From the NCBI RefSeq assembly GCF_004011095.1, contig NZ_CP028129.1, positions 2,728,001-2,792,000 of the forward strand: 64,000 nt of DNA, written 5' to 3'. A program made the position numbers and the translations under genes. Positions 36,068-44,310 of this stretch are shown one piece after another (the first letter of the stretch is position 1; each line of letters starts with the position of its first letter). The notes below the pieces were generated by a model. The model was not told the origin of the DNA and ran no database searches. It worked only from the letters and a program-made list of their open reading frames with translations. Source of the stretch: Rathayibacter rathayi. GTDB lineage: Bacteria; Actinomycetota; Actinomycetes; Actinomycetales; Microbacteriaceae.

Positions 36068-36319
36068 TCAGGTCCAGTCGAGAGCGGAGCGCTCGGCCCA
36101 GTAGTTGGCGGGATCCACGGCGAGCGCCGGGAGCGCGAGCGGACGCGCGCGAAGATTCGCCAGCAGGTGCTGCGGAGTCGCCGCGACGGCGTCGATCGGC
36201 TGCGCGACGAGGCGCCCGTTCGCGAGCGCCTCCTTCACCACTACCAGCCAGCCGTCGCCGTGCGCCGCGGCGAGCGCGTCGCTGGCCGACCGCTCGAGCG
36301 GATTCCAGGTGCTCTGCAC
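36068..36319 (-). CDS. Hypothetical protein
   Basis: 83 residues from GTG 36319, with coherent amino-acid composition (WNPLERSASDALAAAHGDGW, then ALPALAVDPANYWAERSALD). I do not recognise the family. It is soluble, with no signal or membrane segment, and diverges from the MATE gene. Initiation is uncertain: the nearest GGAG is about 15 nt upstream. Confidence 0.45.
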   Translation of the reverse strand: MQSTWNPLERSASDALAAAHGDGWLVVVKEALANGRLVAQPIDAVAATPQHLLANLRARPLALPALAVDPANYWAERSALDWT

Positions 36320-36403
36320 CGCGCTGAACGGCGACTCCCGCTCATCGCCGCCCGTCCCGTCCTGTCGACCCGCCGCGCCCCACGGTACGGCCCCGACAAC
36401 CGC

Positions 36404-36418
36404 TAGCGTCGAGCGGTG
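36404..36418 (+). promoter_or_regulatory. Leaderless promoter of the MATE gene
   Basis: TAGCGT at 36404-36409 is followed by exactly 6 nt and then the start GTG at 36416, with no ribosome-binding site between. The same TANNNT-N6-start geometry recurs at several genes in this window. Confidence 0.6.
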
Positions 36419-37717
36419 ACGTCCGACCTCGACCGCAGCATCCTCCGACTCGCCGTCCCGGCGCTGGGTTCACTGGTTGCCGAGCCACTGTTCCTCCTCA
36501 CCGACTCCGCTCTGGTGGGGCATCTGGGAGCGGTTCCGCTGGCGGGGTTCGCGCTGGGCGGCGCGGTGTTGCAAACCATCGTCGGCCTCATGGTGTTCCT
36601 CGCCTACAGCACGACTCCGCGGGTCGGGCGAGCGCTCGGCGAGGGCGACGAGCGCCGGGCCGTGGCGGCGGGGATCGACGGCGGTTGGTTGGCCCTGCTG
36701 CTCGGCGCGGGCATCGCCGTGGTCGGCGCGCTGAGCGCTCCGGCCGTCGTCGCGCTCTTTGGAGCGGAGCCGGCGGTCGCTGAGGAGGGCGTGCGCTACC
36801 TGTCGGTGAGCATGGCTGGGATCCCCGCCATGCTCGGCGTCTTCGCGCTCACCGGGCTGCTCCGCGGCTTCCAGGACACCCGCACCCCGCTCGTGATCGC
36901 GGCCGGCGGATTCGCGCTCAATGCCGCCCTCAACGCCGTGCTGATCTACCCGGTCGGCCTGGGGATAACCGGCTCCGCGCTGGGGACGGTGATCGCGCAG
37001 TGGGCCATGCTCACCGCCTACTCCGGAGTCGCCCTGCGGCTCGCCCGGCGGGCCGGCGCGCCGCTGCGGCCGCACCTCGCCGGACTGCTCTCCTCCGCGG
37101 GATCGGGCAGCTGGATGCTGCTGCGCACCGCGAGCCTGCGCGCGGCGATCCTGCTCGCGGTCGCGATCGCCACCTCGCTCGGGGCCGAGGAGCTCGGCGC
37201 CTTCCAGGTCACGATGACGCTGTTCTCGACGGCCGCCTTCACCCTGGACGCTGTGGCGATCGCCGCGCAGGCGCTTCTCGGCCGCCTCCTCGGCGAGGGG
37301 AACGCGGAGCGCGCCCGCGCGGTAACGAAACGCTGCGTGACCTGGGGAATTGGCACCGGAGTTGTCTTCGGCGCGGTGGTCACCGGGCTCAGTGGTGTCC
37401 TGCCGTACGTCTTCTCGAGCGACCAGGCAGTGCTACGACTGCTCCCCGCGGCGATCGCGGTCGTGGGCCTGATGGCTCCGCTGGGCGGCTATGTCTTCGT
37501 GCTCGACGGCGTGCTGATCGGCGCTGGAGACGGCCGTTACCTCGCGCTCAGCGGCCTCGCGAACCTCGCCGCCTTCGTCCCGCTCGCCCTGCTCGCACCC
37601 GCCGCGCCCGGCGAGTGGCGCCTCCTCGCGCTCTGGCTCGCCTTCGCCATCGGCTACCTGGGCGCCCGCGCGCTCACACTCGGACTCCGGGTCCGCAGCG
37701 ACGTCTGGCTCCGCTGA
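36416..37717 (+). CDS. MATE family efflux transporter (DinF-like)
   Basis: 433 residues, about twelve membrane spans. The N-terminal LAVPALGSLVAEPLFLLTDS and the block GLLRGFQDTRTPLVIA are characteristic of the DinF branch of MATE exporters, which expel cationic or oxidative-stress-linked compounds using H+ or Na+ gradients. It starts at GTG 36416 with no Shine-Dalgarno sequence, consistent with leaderless translation from the -10 at 36404. Followed by three DnaA-box-like sequences in the convergent gap before the LacI gene. Confidence 0.9.
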   Translation: MTSDLDRSILRLAVPALGSLVAEPLFLLTDSALVGHLGAVPLAGFALGGAVLQTIVGLMVFLAYSTTPRVGRALGEGDERRAVAAGIDGGWLALLLGAGIAVVGALSAPAVVALFGAEPAVAEEGVRYLSVSMAGIPAMLGVFALTGLLRGFQDTRTPLVIAAGGFALNAALNAVLIYPVGLGITGSALGTVIAQWAMLTAYSGVALRLARRAGAPLRPHLAGLLSSAGSGSWMLLRTASLRAAILLAVAIATSLGAEELGAFQVTMTLFSTAAFTLDAVAIAAQALLGRLLGEGNAERARAVTKRCVTWGIGTGVVFGAVVTGLSGVLPYVFSSDQAVLRLLPAAIAVVGLMAPLGGYVFVLDGVLIGAGDGRYLALSGLANLAAFVPLALLAPAAPGEWRLLALWLAFAIGYLGARALTLGLRVRSDVWLR

Positions 37718-37741
37718 CCACTCCGCCCCTCCGAAGCAGCC

Positions 37742-37774
37742 TGTGGATAACTCTGTGGATAACTCTGTGGATAA
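37742..37774 (+). repeat. Three tandem DnaA-box sequences at 12-bp spacing
   Basis: TGTGGATAA, the reverse complement of the consensus DnaA box TTATCCACA, occurs without mismatch at 37742-37750, 37754-37762 and 37766-37774. The unit is a 12-bp exact tandem repeat. It sits in the 63-bp gap between the 3' ends of the convergent MATE and LacI genes, so it is not under coding constraint. Confidence 0.85.
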
Positions 37775-37780
37775 CTCCGC

Positions 37781-38830
37781 TCAGCGCGGCGGGGCGCTGG
37801 TGTTCCCACGGTGGAAGACGGCGTGGAAGCAGACCGCCTCCGCCTCCTCGTTTGACAGGAGCGCAACCGCTGCCCGGCCCGCCGCGCGACCCTTCTCGAC
37901 CGCGGGTTGCGCCATCGTGGTCAGGTCGTACTCGGCGGCGAGCCCGGGCACCTGCACGCCGTCGAAGCCGACCACCGAAAGGTCCTCGGGCACGCGCAGC
38001 CCACGCTCCTGCGCCGCCAGGATCACTCCCGCCGCGAGCAAATCGCTCTGCGCGATGACCGCGGTCGGCGCCTCCTCGCCCTGGAGCAGGGTCCGGCCGG
38101 CGGCCACCCCTTCGTCGACCGAGCTCGCGGCGGCCGCGACGACGAGCGCCTCCGGGAACACGTCCTGCACGCCGAGGAGCCGATCGACCGGAGTGATGCT
38201 GGGGCTCGCGCGCCACTCTGCCGGGATCGGACCGCGGCGCCGATCCTTCGCAAAGGGGAGCGACACCACGGCGACGCGCCGGTGGCCGAACTCGCGCAGG
38301 TGCTCGGCGAGAGTGCGGCTGGCCTCGCGGTTGTCGAGCGAGATCACGGCGCCGCTCAGCTCCGAGAGGCCCTCGACCACGACGACGGGCACCCCTCGGC
38401 GGCGCAGCACCGCGACGGAGTCGTCGACCGACGGGCTGCAGGCGACCAGGATCATCGCATCCACGGGCGCGGTCGCGAGCAGCCCCGCTCCGTCTCCGGT
38501 CTCGGTGAGCAGCAGAATGCCCGCATCGACCCCGCCGAGCACGTCGGCGATCCCGTCCAGCATCGCGATCTTGATCGGGTCGCGGAACGCGTGCAGCATC
38601 CGCTCGTCGACCACGACCCCGACGATCCCGGAGCGGCCGCGGCGGAGCGAGCGCGCCCGAGGATCGGGGCCGGCGTAGTCGAGTTCGGCGGCGGCGCTCA
38701 GCACCCGCTCCTTCGTCGCCTCCGAGACAGGACCGGAGCCGCTGAAGACCAGCGAGGCAGTGGAGGGGGACACTCCGGCCCGGCTTGCGACGCGGGCGAG
38801 CGTCGGCCGGGGGCTCTTACGGGGTTCCAC
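37781..38830 (-). CDS. LacI-family regulator next to an MFS transporter
   Basis: 349 residues from GTG 38830, which has a strong GAGGAGG 5 nt upstream. DNA-binding domain: RPTLARVASRAGVSPSTASL. Effector domain ends with LSVVGFDGVQVPGLAAEYDL. Divergent from the MFS gene at 38973; a perfect palindrome at 38908-38921 lies between them and is the likely operator. The effector and regulon are unknown. The much longer open frame upstream is antisense to the MFS gene and not real. Confidence 0.9.
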   Translation of the reverse strand: MEPRKSPRPTLARVASRAGVSPSTASLVFSGSGPVSEATKERVLSAAAELDYAGPDPRARSLRRGRSGIVGVVVDERMLHAFRDPIKIAMLDGIADVLGGVDAGILLLTETGDGAGLLATAPVDAMILVACSPSVDDSVAVLRRRGVPVVVVEGLSELSGAVISLDNREASRTLAEHLREFGHRRVAVVSLPFAKDRRRGPIPAEWRASPSITPVDRLLGVQDVFPEALVVAAAASSVDEGVAAGRTLLQGEEAPTAVIAQSDLLAAGVILAAQERGLRVPEDLSVVGFDGVQVPGLAAEYDLTTMAQPAVEKGRAAGRAAVALLSNEEAEAVCFHAVFHRGNTSAPPR

Positions 38831-38907
38831 GTTCCTCCTCGTGGGGGCGGCGCGCTCGTCGTCGGTTGACCATCCCCGGGGTTCCGGATAGCTTAGACCG
38901 GCTCGCT

Positions 38908-38921
38908 TCGAATCGATTCGA
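38908..38921. promoter_or_regulatory. Perfect 14-bp palindromic operator
   Basis: TCGAATCGATTCGA is a perfect palindrome with the CG centre expected for LacI-family sites. It is 78 bp before the LacI start and 52 bp before the MFS start, positioned to repress both. Confidence 0.6.
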
Positions 38922-38972
38922 CCGTGCTTCTCGATCCGGTGTCCGGATCCCGCCCGCACCAGGAGAACCGCC

Positions 38973-40181
38973 ATGACCTCGACCTCCGCGCTCACGCGCC
39001 CGCAGCTCGTCGCCTGGCGTAACGCCGTCTTCACGATCTTCGTCCTCAGCGGGATCTCGATCGCCACCTGGGTCTCGCGCACCCCCGCGATTCGCGACGA
39101 ACTCGAACTCTCCACCGCCGGAGTCGGACTGCTGATCCTCTCGATGTCGATCGGCGCGATCGTCGGCCTCGCGCTCTCGACGCCGGTAATGGGTGCGATC
39201 GGCGCGCGGCGCGGCATGGCGCTCGGCCTCACCGTCTCGGCGGCCGGCCTGGCGGTGCTCGGCGTCTCGGCCGACGTGATCGGCGTCCTCCCCGCGGCCT
39301 TCGCCGGCATGGCGATGCTCGGCTTCGGCAACGGAGCGGTCGACGTGATGATGAACGTCGAGGGAGCCGCGAACGAGGCGGCCTTCGGCAAGACCCTCCT
39401 GCCCCTGTTCCACGCCTTCTTCAGCCTCGGGACCGTGGCCGGCGCGCTGATCGGCGCCGGCGCCTCCGCTCTGGCGGTCCCCGTGGCCGCCCACCTCGGC
39501 GCGATTGCCGTGCTGATCGTCGTCACAGCGGTCGTCGCGATCCGCTTCGTCCCCGTCCGCGAGGAGCTGGACACCGCCGGAGCGGCGACCACCGTGAAGC
39601 CGCCCGTGCGCGAGCGCGTCGCCGCCTCCCTCGGCGTCTGGCGCGACGGGCGCCTCGTCCTCATCGGCCTGATCATGCTGGGCATGGCCTTCGCGGAGGG
39701 CTCCGCGAACGACTGGCTGACCCTCGCGATGGTCGACGGCCACGGCACCGACAAGACCACCGCCGCCGTCGTGTTCGGTGTCTTCGTCGCCGCGATGACC
39801 GTCGGGCGCGTGATCGGCGGCCCCGTGCTCGACCGCTTCGGTCGCGTCCCCGTGCTGCGCGCCTCCGCCGGACTCGCGATCGCCGGCATCCTGCTGTTCA
39901 TCCTCGCCCCGGTCGACGCGCTCGTCGTCGTCGGCGCGGTGGCCTGGGGCCTGGGCTGCTCGCTCGGCTTCCCGGTGGGCATGTCGGCCGCGGCGGAGGG
40001 ACCGCACTCGGCCGCCCGCGTCAGCGCGGTCGCGATGCTCGGCTACGTCGCATTCCTGGTCGGGCCGCCGGCGATCGGCTTCCTCGGCGAGCACTACGGG
40101 CTGCTGAACGCCCTCTTCCTGGTGCTGGCCCTGGTCGTCATGGCGGGGCTCGCCTCCCCCGCCGCCCGCCGCCGCCGCTGA
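38973..40181 (+). CDS. Major facilitator superfamily transporter
   Basis: 402 residues with twelve hydrophobic segments. Blocks WVSRTPAIRDELELSTAGVG and GFGNGAVDVMMNVEGAANE are typical of a sugar/small-molecule MFS subgroup (YbjJ-like) whose substrates are poorly known. Start ATG 38973 has AGGAGA 6 nt upstream. Controlled in all likelihood by the divergent LacI gene. The last ~50 bp of the gene has a degraded copy about 380 bp downstream (around 40509-40560). Confidence 0.88.
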   Translation: MTSTSALTRPQLVAWRNAVFTIFVLSGISIATWVSRTPAIRDELELSTAGVGLLILSMSIGAIVGLALSTPVMGAIGARRGMALGLTVSAAGLAVLGVSADVIGVLPAAFAGMAMLGFGNGAVDVMMNVEGAANEAAFGKTLLPLFHAFFSLGTVAGALIGAGASALAVPVAAHLGAIAVLIVVTAVVAIRFVPVREELDTAGAATTVKPPVRERVAASLGVWRDGRLVLIGLIMLGMAFAEGSANDWLTLAMVDGHGTDKTTAAVVFGVFVAAMTVGRVIGGPVLDRFGRVPVLRASAGLAIAGILLFILAPVDALVVVGAVAWGLGCSLGFPVGMSAAAEGPHSAARVSAVAMLGYVAFLVGPPAIGFLGEHYGLLNALFLVLALVVMAGLASPAARRRR

Positions 40182-40346
40182 CGCCGGGGCAGCCCGCCTC
40201 CCCCTCCCCTCTCCCACTCCCTCCTCCTCCTCCCCACCCACTCCTCCTCCCACTCCTCCCCTTCCTGCTCCCCTCCCACTCCCCTCCTCCTCCCACTCCC
40301 CTCCCACTCCTCCCCTTCCTACTCCCCTCCCCCACTCCCCCTCCCC

Positions 40347-40443
40347 CGTACGATTTGCAGGGGATCCGCGCCAGAGATCGTTCTCCTCCGCTTGATCCGC
40401 TTCCCACGGTCGAGATCCCCTGCACATCACACCCTTCCCCTGC
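40347..40443 (+). repeat. 97-bp repeat, copy 1, with inverted ends
   Basis: Begins CGTACGATTTGCAGGGGATC and ends GATCCCCTGCACATCAC. The ends are inverted versions of one another (GAT-N-TGCAGGGGATC), so the unit can fold. It matches copy 2 at 40587-40683 with about 3 mismatches, and resembles elements at 60849-60943 and 63243-63335. Confidence 0.88.
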
Positions 40444-40586
40444 GCATCGCACCAGGACCTGCGGATCAAACTGGGACCTGCGGATCAGACTGGGGTTTCT
40501 CCCTGGCGCCGGCCCTGGTCGTGATGGTGGGGCTTACTCCGCCCGCCCGCAGCCGCTCCTCTCACCGCCTCCCCACCTGGCCCTCA

Positions 40587-40683
40587 CGTACGATTTGCAG
40601 GGGATCCGCGCCAGAGATCGTTCTCCTCCGCTTGATCCGCTTCCCGCGGTCGAAATCCCCTGCACATCACACCCATCCCCTGC
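40587..40683 (+). repeat. 97-bp repeat, copy 2
   Basis: Near-identical to copy 1, 240 bp upstream. The pair, together with the preceding MFS-tail-like sequence (GCCCTGGTCGTGATGGTGGG), shows that a segment running from the end of the MFS gene through the repeat was tandemly duplicated. Confidence 0.88.
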
Positions 40684-40734
40684 AAATCGGACGAGGGCCT
40701 GCAAATCGGACGAGGGCCTGCACATCGGACGAGG
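40681..40734 (+). repeat. 19-bp tandem array
   Basis: TGCAAATCGGACGAGGGCC occurs at 40681-40699 and 40700-40718, with a third, slightly changed partial copy (TGCACATCGGACGAGG) at 40719-40734. It shares the CTGC-N-ATC core with the neighbouring repeats. Confidence 0.9.
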
Positions 40735-40788
40735 CGCCGCGAGGGGCGCGCGCCTAGGCTTCGCAGCACGGCAGCGGAGGGAGAGCGG

Positions 40789-41490
40789 ATGCGGTACCGA
40801 GCGCGCGACGGCGCCCTGCTCTTCGTCGACCAGCACGGAGCGGGCCAGGGCCGGCCTTTCGTGGTGGTCCCCGGCGAGCACGGCCGCCATCCCTCCTACC
40901 TCGGCTCGTTCGCCTCGATCGCCTGCACGCGTCGAGTCCTCGTGCTGCACCCGCGCGGAGTGGGCGACTCCGGGGCGCTTCCCGCCGCTCCCGACGCCAC
41001 GACGGCCGCGGATGTGGAGGACCTGCGCCGCCACCTCGGTGTCGACGACCTCGATCTCGCCGCCCACGACTCGGGCTGCCGGGCCGCTCTGCTCGCCGCT
41101 GCCGAGGCGCCGGAGCGGGTCGCGCACCTCCTCCTGATCGCTCCCGGCACCGCCTGGCTCGGGATCGACGATCGCGCGTCGGATCCCCGCAACGAGACGG
41201 CCGCCCCCGCGCCTCCCGACGCGACGGCGACGATCCGCGACTCCTTGCAGCGCATCGACTGCCCCGCGGTGATCCTCGGGGGTGAGGAGGACCCGGTGAC
41301 GGAGGTCGCCGCCCTGACAGCACTGACCGCGCTCCTGCCGCGGGCGAGCCTCGCCGTCATCGAATCGAGCGGTCACCATCCGTGGACCGAGGCGCCGGCC
41401 GAGTTCGCCGTCGCCCTGCGCGCGTCGCTCTCCGCGCCGCCCCCGGCGCCGCCGCTCGGACGCCGCCGACCGCCGGCCGCCACACGGTGA
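40789..41490 (+). CDS. Alpha/beta hydrolase
   Basis: 233 residues. The order of blocks fits the alpha/beta-hydrolase fold: oxyanion region [23 protein letters not shown], nucleophile elbow AHDSGC with the serine in a non-standard HDSGC (usual GxSxG), acid region GGEEDPV, and catalytic histidine in ESSGHHPW. It is shorter than usual because the cap domain is reduced. A GGAGGGAGA ribosome-binding site precedes ATG 40789. The C-terminus is Pro/Arg-rich. Substrate unknown. Confidence 0.75.
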   Translation: MRYRARDGALLFVDQHGAGQGRPFVVVPGEHGRHPSYLGSFASIACTRRVLVLHPRGVGDSGALPAAPDATTAADVEDLRRHLGVDDLDLAAHDSGCRAALLAAAEAPERVAHLLLIAPGTAWLGIDDRASDPRNETAAPAPPDATATIRDSLQRIDCPAVILGGEEDPVTEVAALTALTALLPRASLAVIESSGHHPWTEAPAEFAVALRASLSAPPPAPPLGRRRPPAATR

Positions 41491-41623
41491 GCACCCCACC
41501 GACCGCGGACCCCCTCACCCGCGCCCCGCCCGCGACTCCGATCCCACCGACCGGCCCGGACGACACCGCGCCTCCTCTGGGCCCCCACTCCCAAGGCTGG
41601 AGCACCTCGGAAGCCGCGCCGTC

Positions 41624-41638
41624 TATCCTCGACGGGTG
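41624..41638 (+). promoter_or_regulatory. Leaderless promoter of nucS
   Basis: TATCCT at 41624-41629 is followed by exactly 6 nt and the start GTG at 41636. There is no ribosome-binding site. Same geometry as at 36404, 43092, 44296, 45439 and 46126. Confidence 0.6.
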
Positions 41639-42331
41639 CGTCTTGTCATCGCGCGCTGCTCCGTCGATTACACCGGCCGTCTCAGCGCCCATCTCCCGCT
41701 CGCCACTCGCCTTCTGCTCGTCAAAGCCGATGGGAGTGTCCTCATCCACTCGGACGGCGGCTCCTACAAGCCGCTGAACTGGATGAGCCCGCCCTGCACC
41801 TTGATCACGGGCGAGCCCGACGACGATGCCCGTGCCGCGGGAGTGACTCAGCAGTGGACAGTCGCGCATCGCAAGACCGGTGACGCCCTCGTCGTCTCGA
41901 TCCACGAGGTACTTCACGATTCGGCACACGAACTCGGCATCGATCCGGGACTCGTGAAGGACGGAGTGGAGGCACATCTTCAGCGCCTTCTCGCCGAGCA
42001 GATCGGGCTCCTCGGAGAGGGACACACTCTCGTGCGGCGCGAGTACATGACCGCGATCGGCCCGGTGGACATCCTTGCTCGCGATTCAGCGGGAGCCGCT
42101 GTCGCCGTCGAGATCAAGCGCCGGGGCGAGATCGACGGAGTGGAGCAGCTCACCCGCTATCTCGAGCTGATGAATCGCGATCCGCACCTCTTCCCAGTGA
42201 CGGGAGTCTTCGCCGCACAGGAGATCAAGCCGCAGGCGCGCACGCTCGCCGAGGACCGTGGAATCCGCTGCGTGGTGCTCGACTACGAGGCGATGCACGG
42301 CACCGACGATTCGCATACGCGCCTGTTCTGA
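41636..42331 (+). CDS. nucS: Endonuclease NucS (EndoMS, non-canonical mismatch repair)
   Basis: 231 residues, typical of actinobacterial NucS. N-terminal dimerisation domain [17 protein letters not shown]-terminal nuclease with [10 protein letters not shown] and [10 protein letters not shown], giving the D-ExK metal-binding set of the RecB-like fold. The protein cuts both strands at G-T, G-G and T-T mismatches and replaces MutS/MutL in actinobacteria. The C-terminus DDSHTRLF ends in a beta-clamp-binding type peptide. GTG start with a leaderless promoter. A strong bidirectional terminator follows. Confidence 0.95.
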   Translation: MRLVIARCSVDYTGRLSAHLPLATRLLLVKADGSVLIHSDGGSYKPLNWMSPPCTLITGEPDDDARAAGVTQQWTVAHRKTGDALVVSIHEVLHDSAHELGIDPGLVKDGVEAHLQRLLAEQIGLLGEGHTLVRREYMTAIGPVDILARDSAGAAVAVEIKRRGEIDGVEQLTRYLELMNRDPHLFPVTGVFAAQEIKPQARTLAEDRGIRCVVLDYEAMHGTDDSHTRLF

Positions 42332-42350
42332 CAGACCCGTGTGACAGCAC

Positions 42351-42389
42351 GACGAAGGCCCCCGGAATCGAATTCCGGGGGCCTTCGTC
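42351..42389. terminator. Strong bidirectional terminator between nucS and lsr2
   Basis: Arms GACGAAGGCCCCCGGAAT and ATTCCGGGGGCCTTCGTC (18 bp, perfect) flank a CGA loop. The hairpin is symmetrical and lies between convergent genes, with pyrimidine-rich sequence after each arm. Confidence 0.9.
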
Positions 42390-42416
42390 TCGCCGGACCA
42401 TCGGCCCGGAGACGTG

Positions 42417-42758
42417 CTACTTGTGGGCGGCCTGGTAGGCGGCCTGCACCTCGGACGGGATCCGTCCGCGGTCGGACACGGGGTGACCGTTCGCGTTGGC
42501 CCACTCGCGGATCGCCCTCAGCTGCTTGGGGTCGCTCTTGGAAGCGGAAGCAACGCTCGTGGCGGCGGCGGTACGCGAGCCGACTCGGCGGGCGTTCGAG
42601 ACGAACTTCTCGAGGGCCGAGTTGAGCTGAGTGATGTTGTCGGCACCGAGATCAATCTCGTAGTTGGCGCCTTCGATGCTGAAGCGGACGGTACCGCCGT
42701 CACCGGAATCGATAGGGGTTCCGTCGATATCGTCGACAAGCGTGATCTTCTGGGCCAC
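42417..42758 (-). CDS. lsr2: Lsr2 nucleoid-associated protein
   Basis: 113 residues from GTG 42758, with AGGAGG about 5 nt upstream. The N-terminal dimerisation domain begins VAQKITLVDDIDGTPID and continues VRFSIEGANYEIDLG; the C-terminal DNA-binding domain has IREWANANGHPVSDRGRIP, in which RGR is the AT-hook-like minor-groove contact. Lsr2 is the actinobacterial H-NS counterpart and silences AT-rich acquired DNA; the low-GC toxin island in this window is a natural candidate target. The longer open frame upstream covers non-coding repeats. Confidence 0.96.
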   Translation of the reverse strand: MAQKITLVDDIDGTPIDSGDGGTVRFSIEGANYEIDLGADNITQLNSALEKFVSNARRVGSRTAAATSVASASKSDPKQLRAIREWANANGHPVSDRGRIPSEVQAAYQAAHK

Positions 42759-43103
42759 TTTTCCTCCTGGAGTTCGCGGGGCCGGACTGTCTCGACCCGG
42801 ACCGAAAGATACGTTACCCCCTTTCACAAGGGAGTGCGGGAACTCGAGCGCCAATCGTCGCATTCTCGCGCCAGATCGAGGGGAATGTTCAGGATAAGCG
42901 CGGTCAATCGCAACCGAATCCGCGAGTTCGCCCCCAGCCGTCGAATAGAGGCCACAGTGTCCGACCCGGTCAGGTCCGATTCCGGACAGCGATCCCGACG
43001 ATTCCGGGGGCCGGTCCCGACGATTCCCGAGGTTGATCCCCGCGATTCCCGGTGCCGATCCCCGGGATTCTGATCGCGCCAGAGTCTTCGTTAGCGTGGA
43101 GTC
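42759..43103. other. 345-bp intergenic region between lsr2 and SseB-like gene
   Basis: It contains the lsr2 leader on the left and the 22-bp tandem repeat array and the leaderless promoter of the next gene on the right. No gene. Confidence 0.6.
42969..43078 (+). repeat. Iteron-like array: five imperfect 22-bp repeats
   Basis: Units start at 42969, 42991, 43013, 43035 and 43057. The clearest unit is GATCCCGACGATTCCGGGGG plus CC; all keep GATTCC or GATTC at the same offset. The period of about two helical turns would place protein-binding sites on one face of the DNA. The array ends 14 bp before the -10 element at 43092. Confidence 0.8.
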
Positions 43104-43106
43104 ATG
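43092..43106 (+). promoter_or_regulatory. Leaderless promoter of the SseB-like gene
   Basis: TAGCGT at 43092-43097, then 6 nt, then ATG 43104. No ribosome-binding site is present. Confidence 0.6.
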
Positions 43107-43532
43107 GCACGACGAGGCGGACCCCTTGCACATCCTGCGCGACAGGTCCCGTACCGCAATGCGGCGGCTCGCGAGGCGCTGGAGGCGCTGGTCGCCGCTC
43201 CGACCATCGAGGCCGTCGACCGACTGCTCGACGCCTGCCTCGACGGCTCACTCGTGGTCGACGTCACCGGTTCGCAGCCGGGCGGAGTCCCCCACGTCCG
43301 CACGGTCGCGGCCACCACCGGGGAGCAGGTACTGCCGCTGTTCACCTCCACCGACGAGGTGCGCACCGCGCAGCAGCATCCGCGGGTGCAGATGCTCGTG
43401 CTCCCCGGGCGCGAGGCCTTCGCGCTGATCCGCACAGCCGACTTCGTCGCGGTGCAGCTCGACCCCGGTTCGATCGCTCAGGTCGTCGCCCGTTCGTTCG
43501 TCGAGCGGGCTCTCGACACCGAACGGCCGTAG
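43104..43532 (+). CDS. SseB family protein
   Basis: 142 residues. The C-terminal two thirds match the SseB N-terminal domain common in actinobacteria: VLPLFTSTDEVRTA, then MLVLPGREAFALI and VAVQLDPGSIAQ. Function in actinobacteria is unknown; the name derives from an enhanced-serine-sensitivity protein. Cytoplasmic, no membrane segment. Leaderless start. Confidence 0.78.
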   Translation: MARRGGPLAHPARQVPYRNAAAREALEALVAAPTIEAVDRLLDACLDGSLVVDVTGSQPGGVPHVRTVAATTGEQVLPLFTSTDEVRTAQQHPRVQMLVLPGREAFALIRTADFVAVQLDPGSIAQVVARSFVERALDTERP

Positions 43533-43593
43533 AGTGTGGCCCCCGGCGGGGCAGCGCCGTCGTCACCCCGTCTTCCGAGGTCAGGAGCCCGCC

Positions 43594-44289
43594 ATGTCCG
43601 ACACGACCCTCGCCGCTACCGGCCTCGACGCGCGTACCGGCACCTGGTCCTGCATCCTGTTCGACCTCGACGGCACGATCACCGACTCCGCCCCCGGCAT
43701 TGTCGGCACGCTCGTCGAGACCTTCATCGAACTCGGCCGCCCGGTGCCCGCACCGGCCGAGCTGCTGGCCTACGTCGGCCCGCCGCTGCTGGACGCATTC
43801 CGCGAGCTGGGTGGGATGAGCGTCGAGGAGGCGGAGGCCGCGCTGGCGGTATACCGGCGCCACTACAACGCCGTCGGCCTGTTCGACTCCTCGGTCTACC
43901 CCGGACTGCCCGATGTGCTGGCGCAGATCGCCGGCGCCGGTGTTCCGCTCTCGCTCGCGACCTCGAAGCCGGAGTCGGCGGCCACGCGCATCCTCGAGCA
44001 CTACGGGCTGGCGCAGTATTTCACCGTGATCTGCGGCGCCTCCGAGGACGAGGTGCGCAGCGCGAAGGCCGACGTCGTCGAGGAGGCTCTGCGCCGGCTC
44101 CGCGAGCTGGGCGTCGACCTCTCGGCGCCGGTCATGGTCGGCGATCGCGAGCACGACGTGCACGGTGCCGCTGCTCATGGCGTGCCGACGATCATGGTCG
44201 AGTGGGGGTACGGATCGCCGCTCGAGGCGATCGGTACGATCGCGCTGGTCGCGGGCGCCGAGGAGCTCGCGGATCTCCTGCTCCCGTGA
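43594..44289 (+). CDS. HAD-family hydrolase, phosphoglycolate-phosphatase-like
   Basis: 231 residues from ATG 43594 (AGGAGCC upstream). Motif I FDLDGTITDS holds the nucleophile Asp and the acid/base Asp; motif II is LATSK; motif III lysine lies near SAKADVV; motif IV is VMVGDREHDVHGA. A helical cap between motifs I and II places it in the Gph/PGMB subgroup that removes phosphate from small sugar phosphates. A fuller open frame in another register is a shadow. Confidence 0.88.
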   Translation: MSDTTLAATGLDARTGTWSCILFDLDGTITDSAPGIVGTLVETFIELGRPVPAPAELLAYVGPPLLDAFRELGGMSVEEAEAALAVYRRHYNAVGLFDSSVYPGLPDVLAQIAGAGVPLSLATSKPESAATRILEHYGLAQYFTVICGASEDEVRSAKADVVEEALRRLRELGVDLSAPVMVGDREHDVHGAAAHGVPTIMVEWGYGSPLEAIGTIALVAGAEELADLLLP

Positions 44290-44295
44290 CCTGCG

Positions 44296-44310
44296 TACGA
44301 TGAGGGCATG
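44296..44310 (+). promoter_or_regulatory. Leaderless promoter of the small membrane protein
   Basis: TACGAT at 44296-44301, then 6 nt, then ATG 44308. Same spacing as the other leaderless starts. Confidence 0.55.

Larger units (their letters stand above)
40182..40788. other. 607-bp non-coding tract with polypyrimidine run and duplications
   Basis: No gene. From about 40195 to 40346 the plus strand is nearly pure C/T (runs of CCCCTCC and CCCACTCC). A 97-bp repeat follows, then a decayed copy of the MFS 3' end, then the same 97-bp repeat and a 19-bp tandem array. Open frames here are low-complexity and are rejected. Confidence 0.85.

Noticed and set aside
37743..38678. Plus-strand open frame starting with a VDNS repeat
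   Set aside because: The repeat is the translation of the three DnaA boxes, and the rest is antisense to the LacI gene.
40182..40480. Minus-strand open frames rich in Gly, Glu and Arg
   Set aside because: They are translations of the polypyrimidine tract. Composition is set by the repeat, not by a protein.
40347..40734. Possible CRISPR array
   Set aside because: Repeats are few, of mixed lengths and with no regular unique spacers; no cas genes are nearby.
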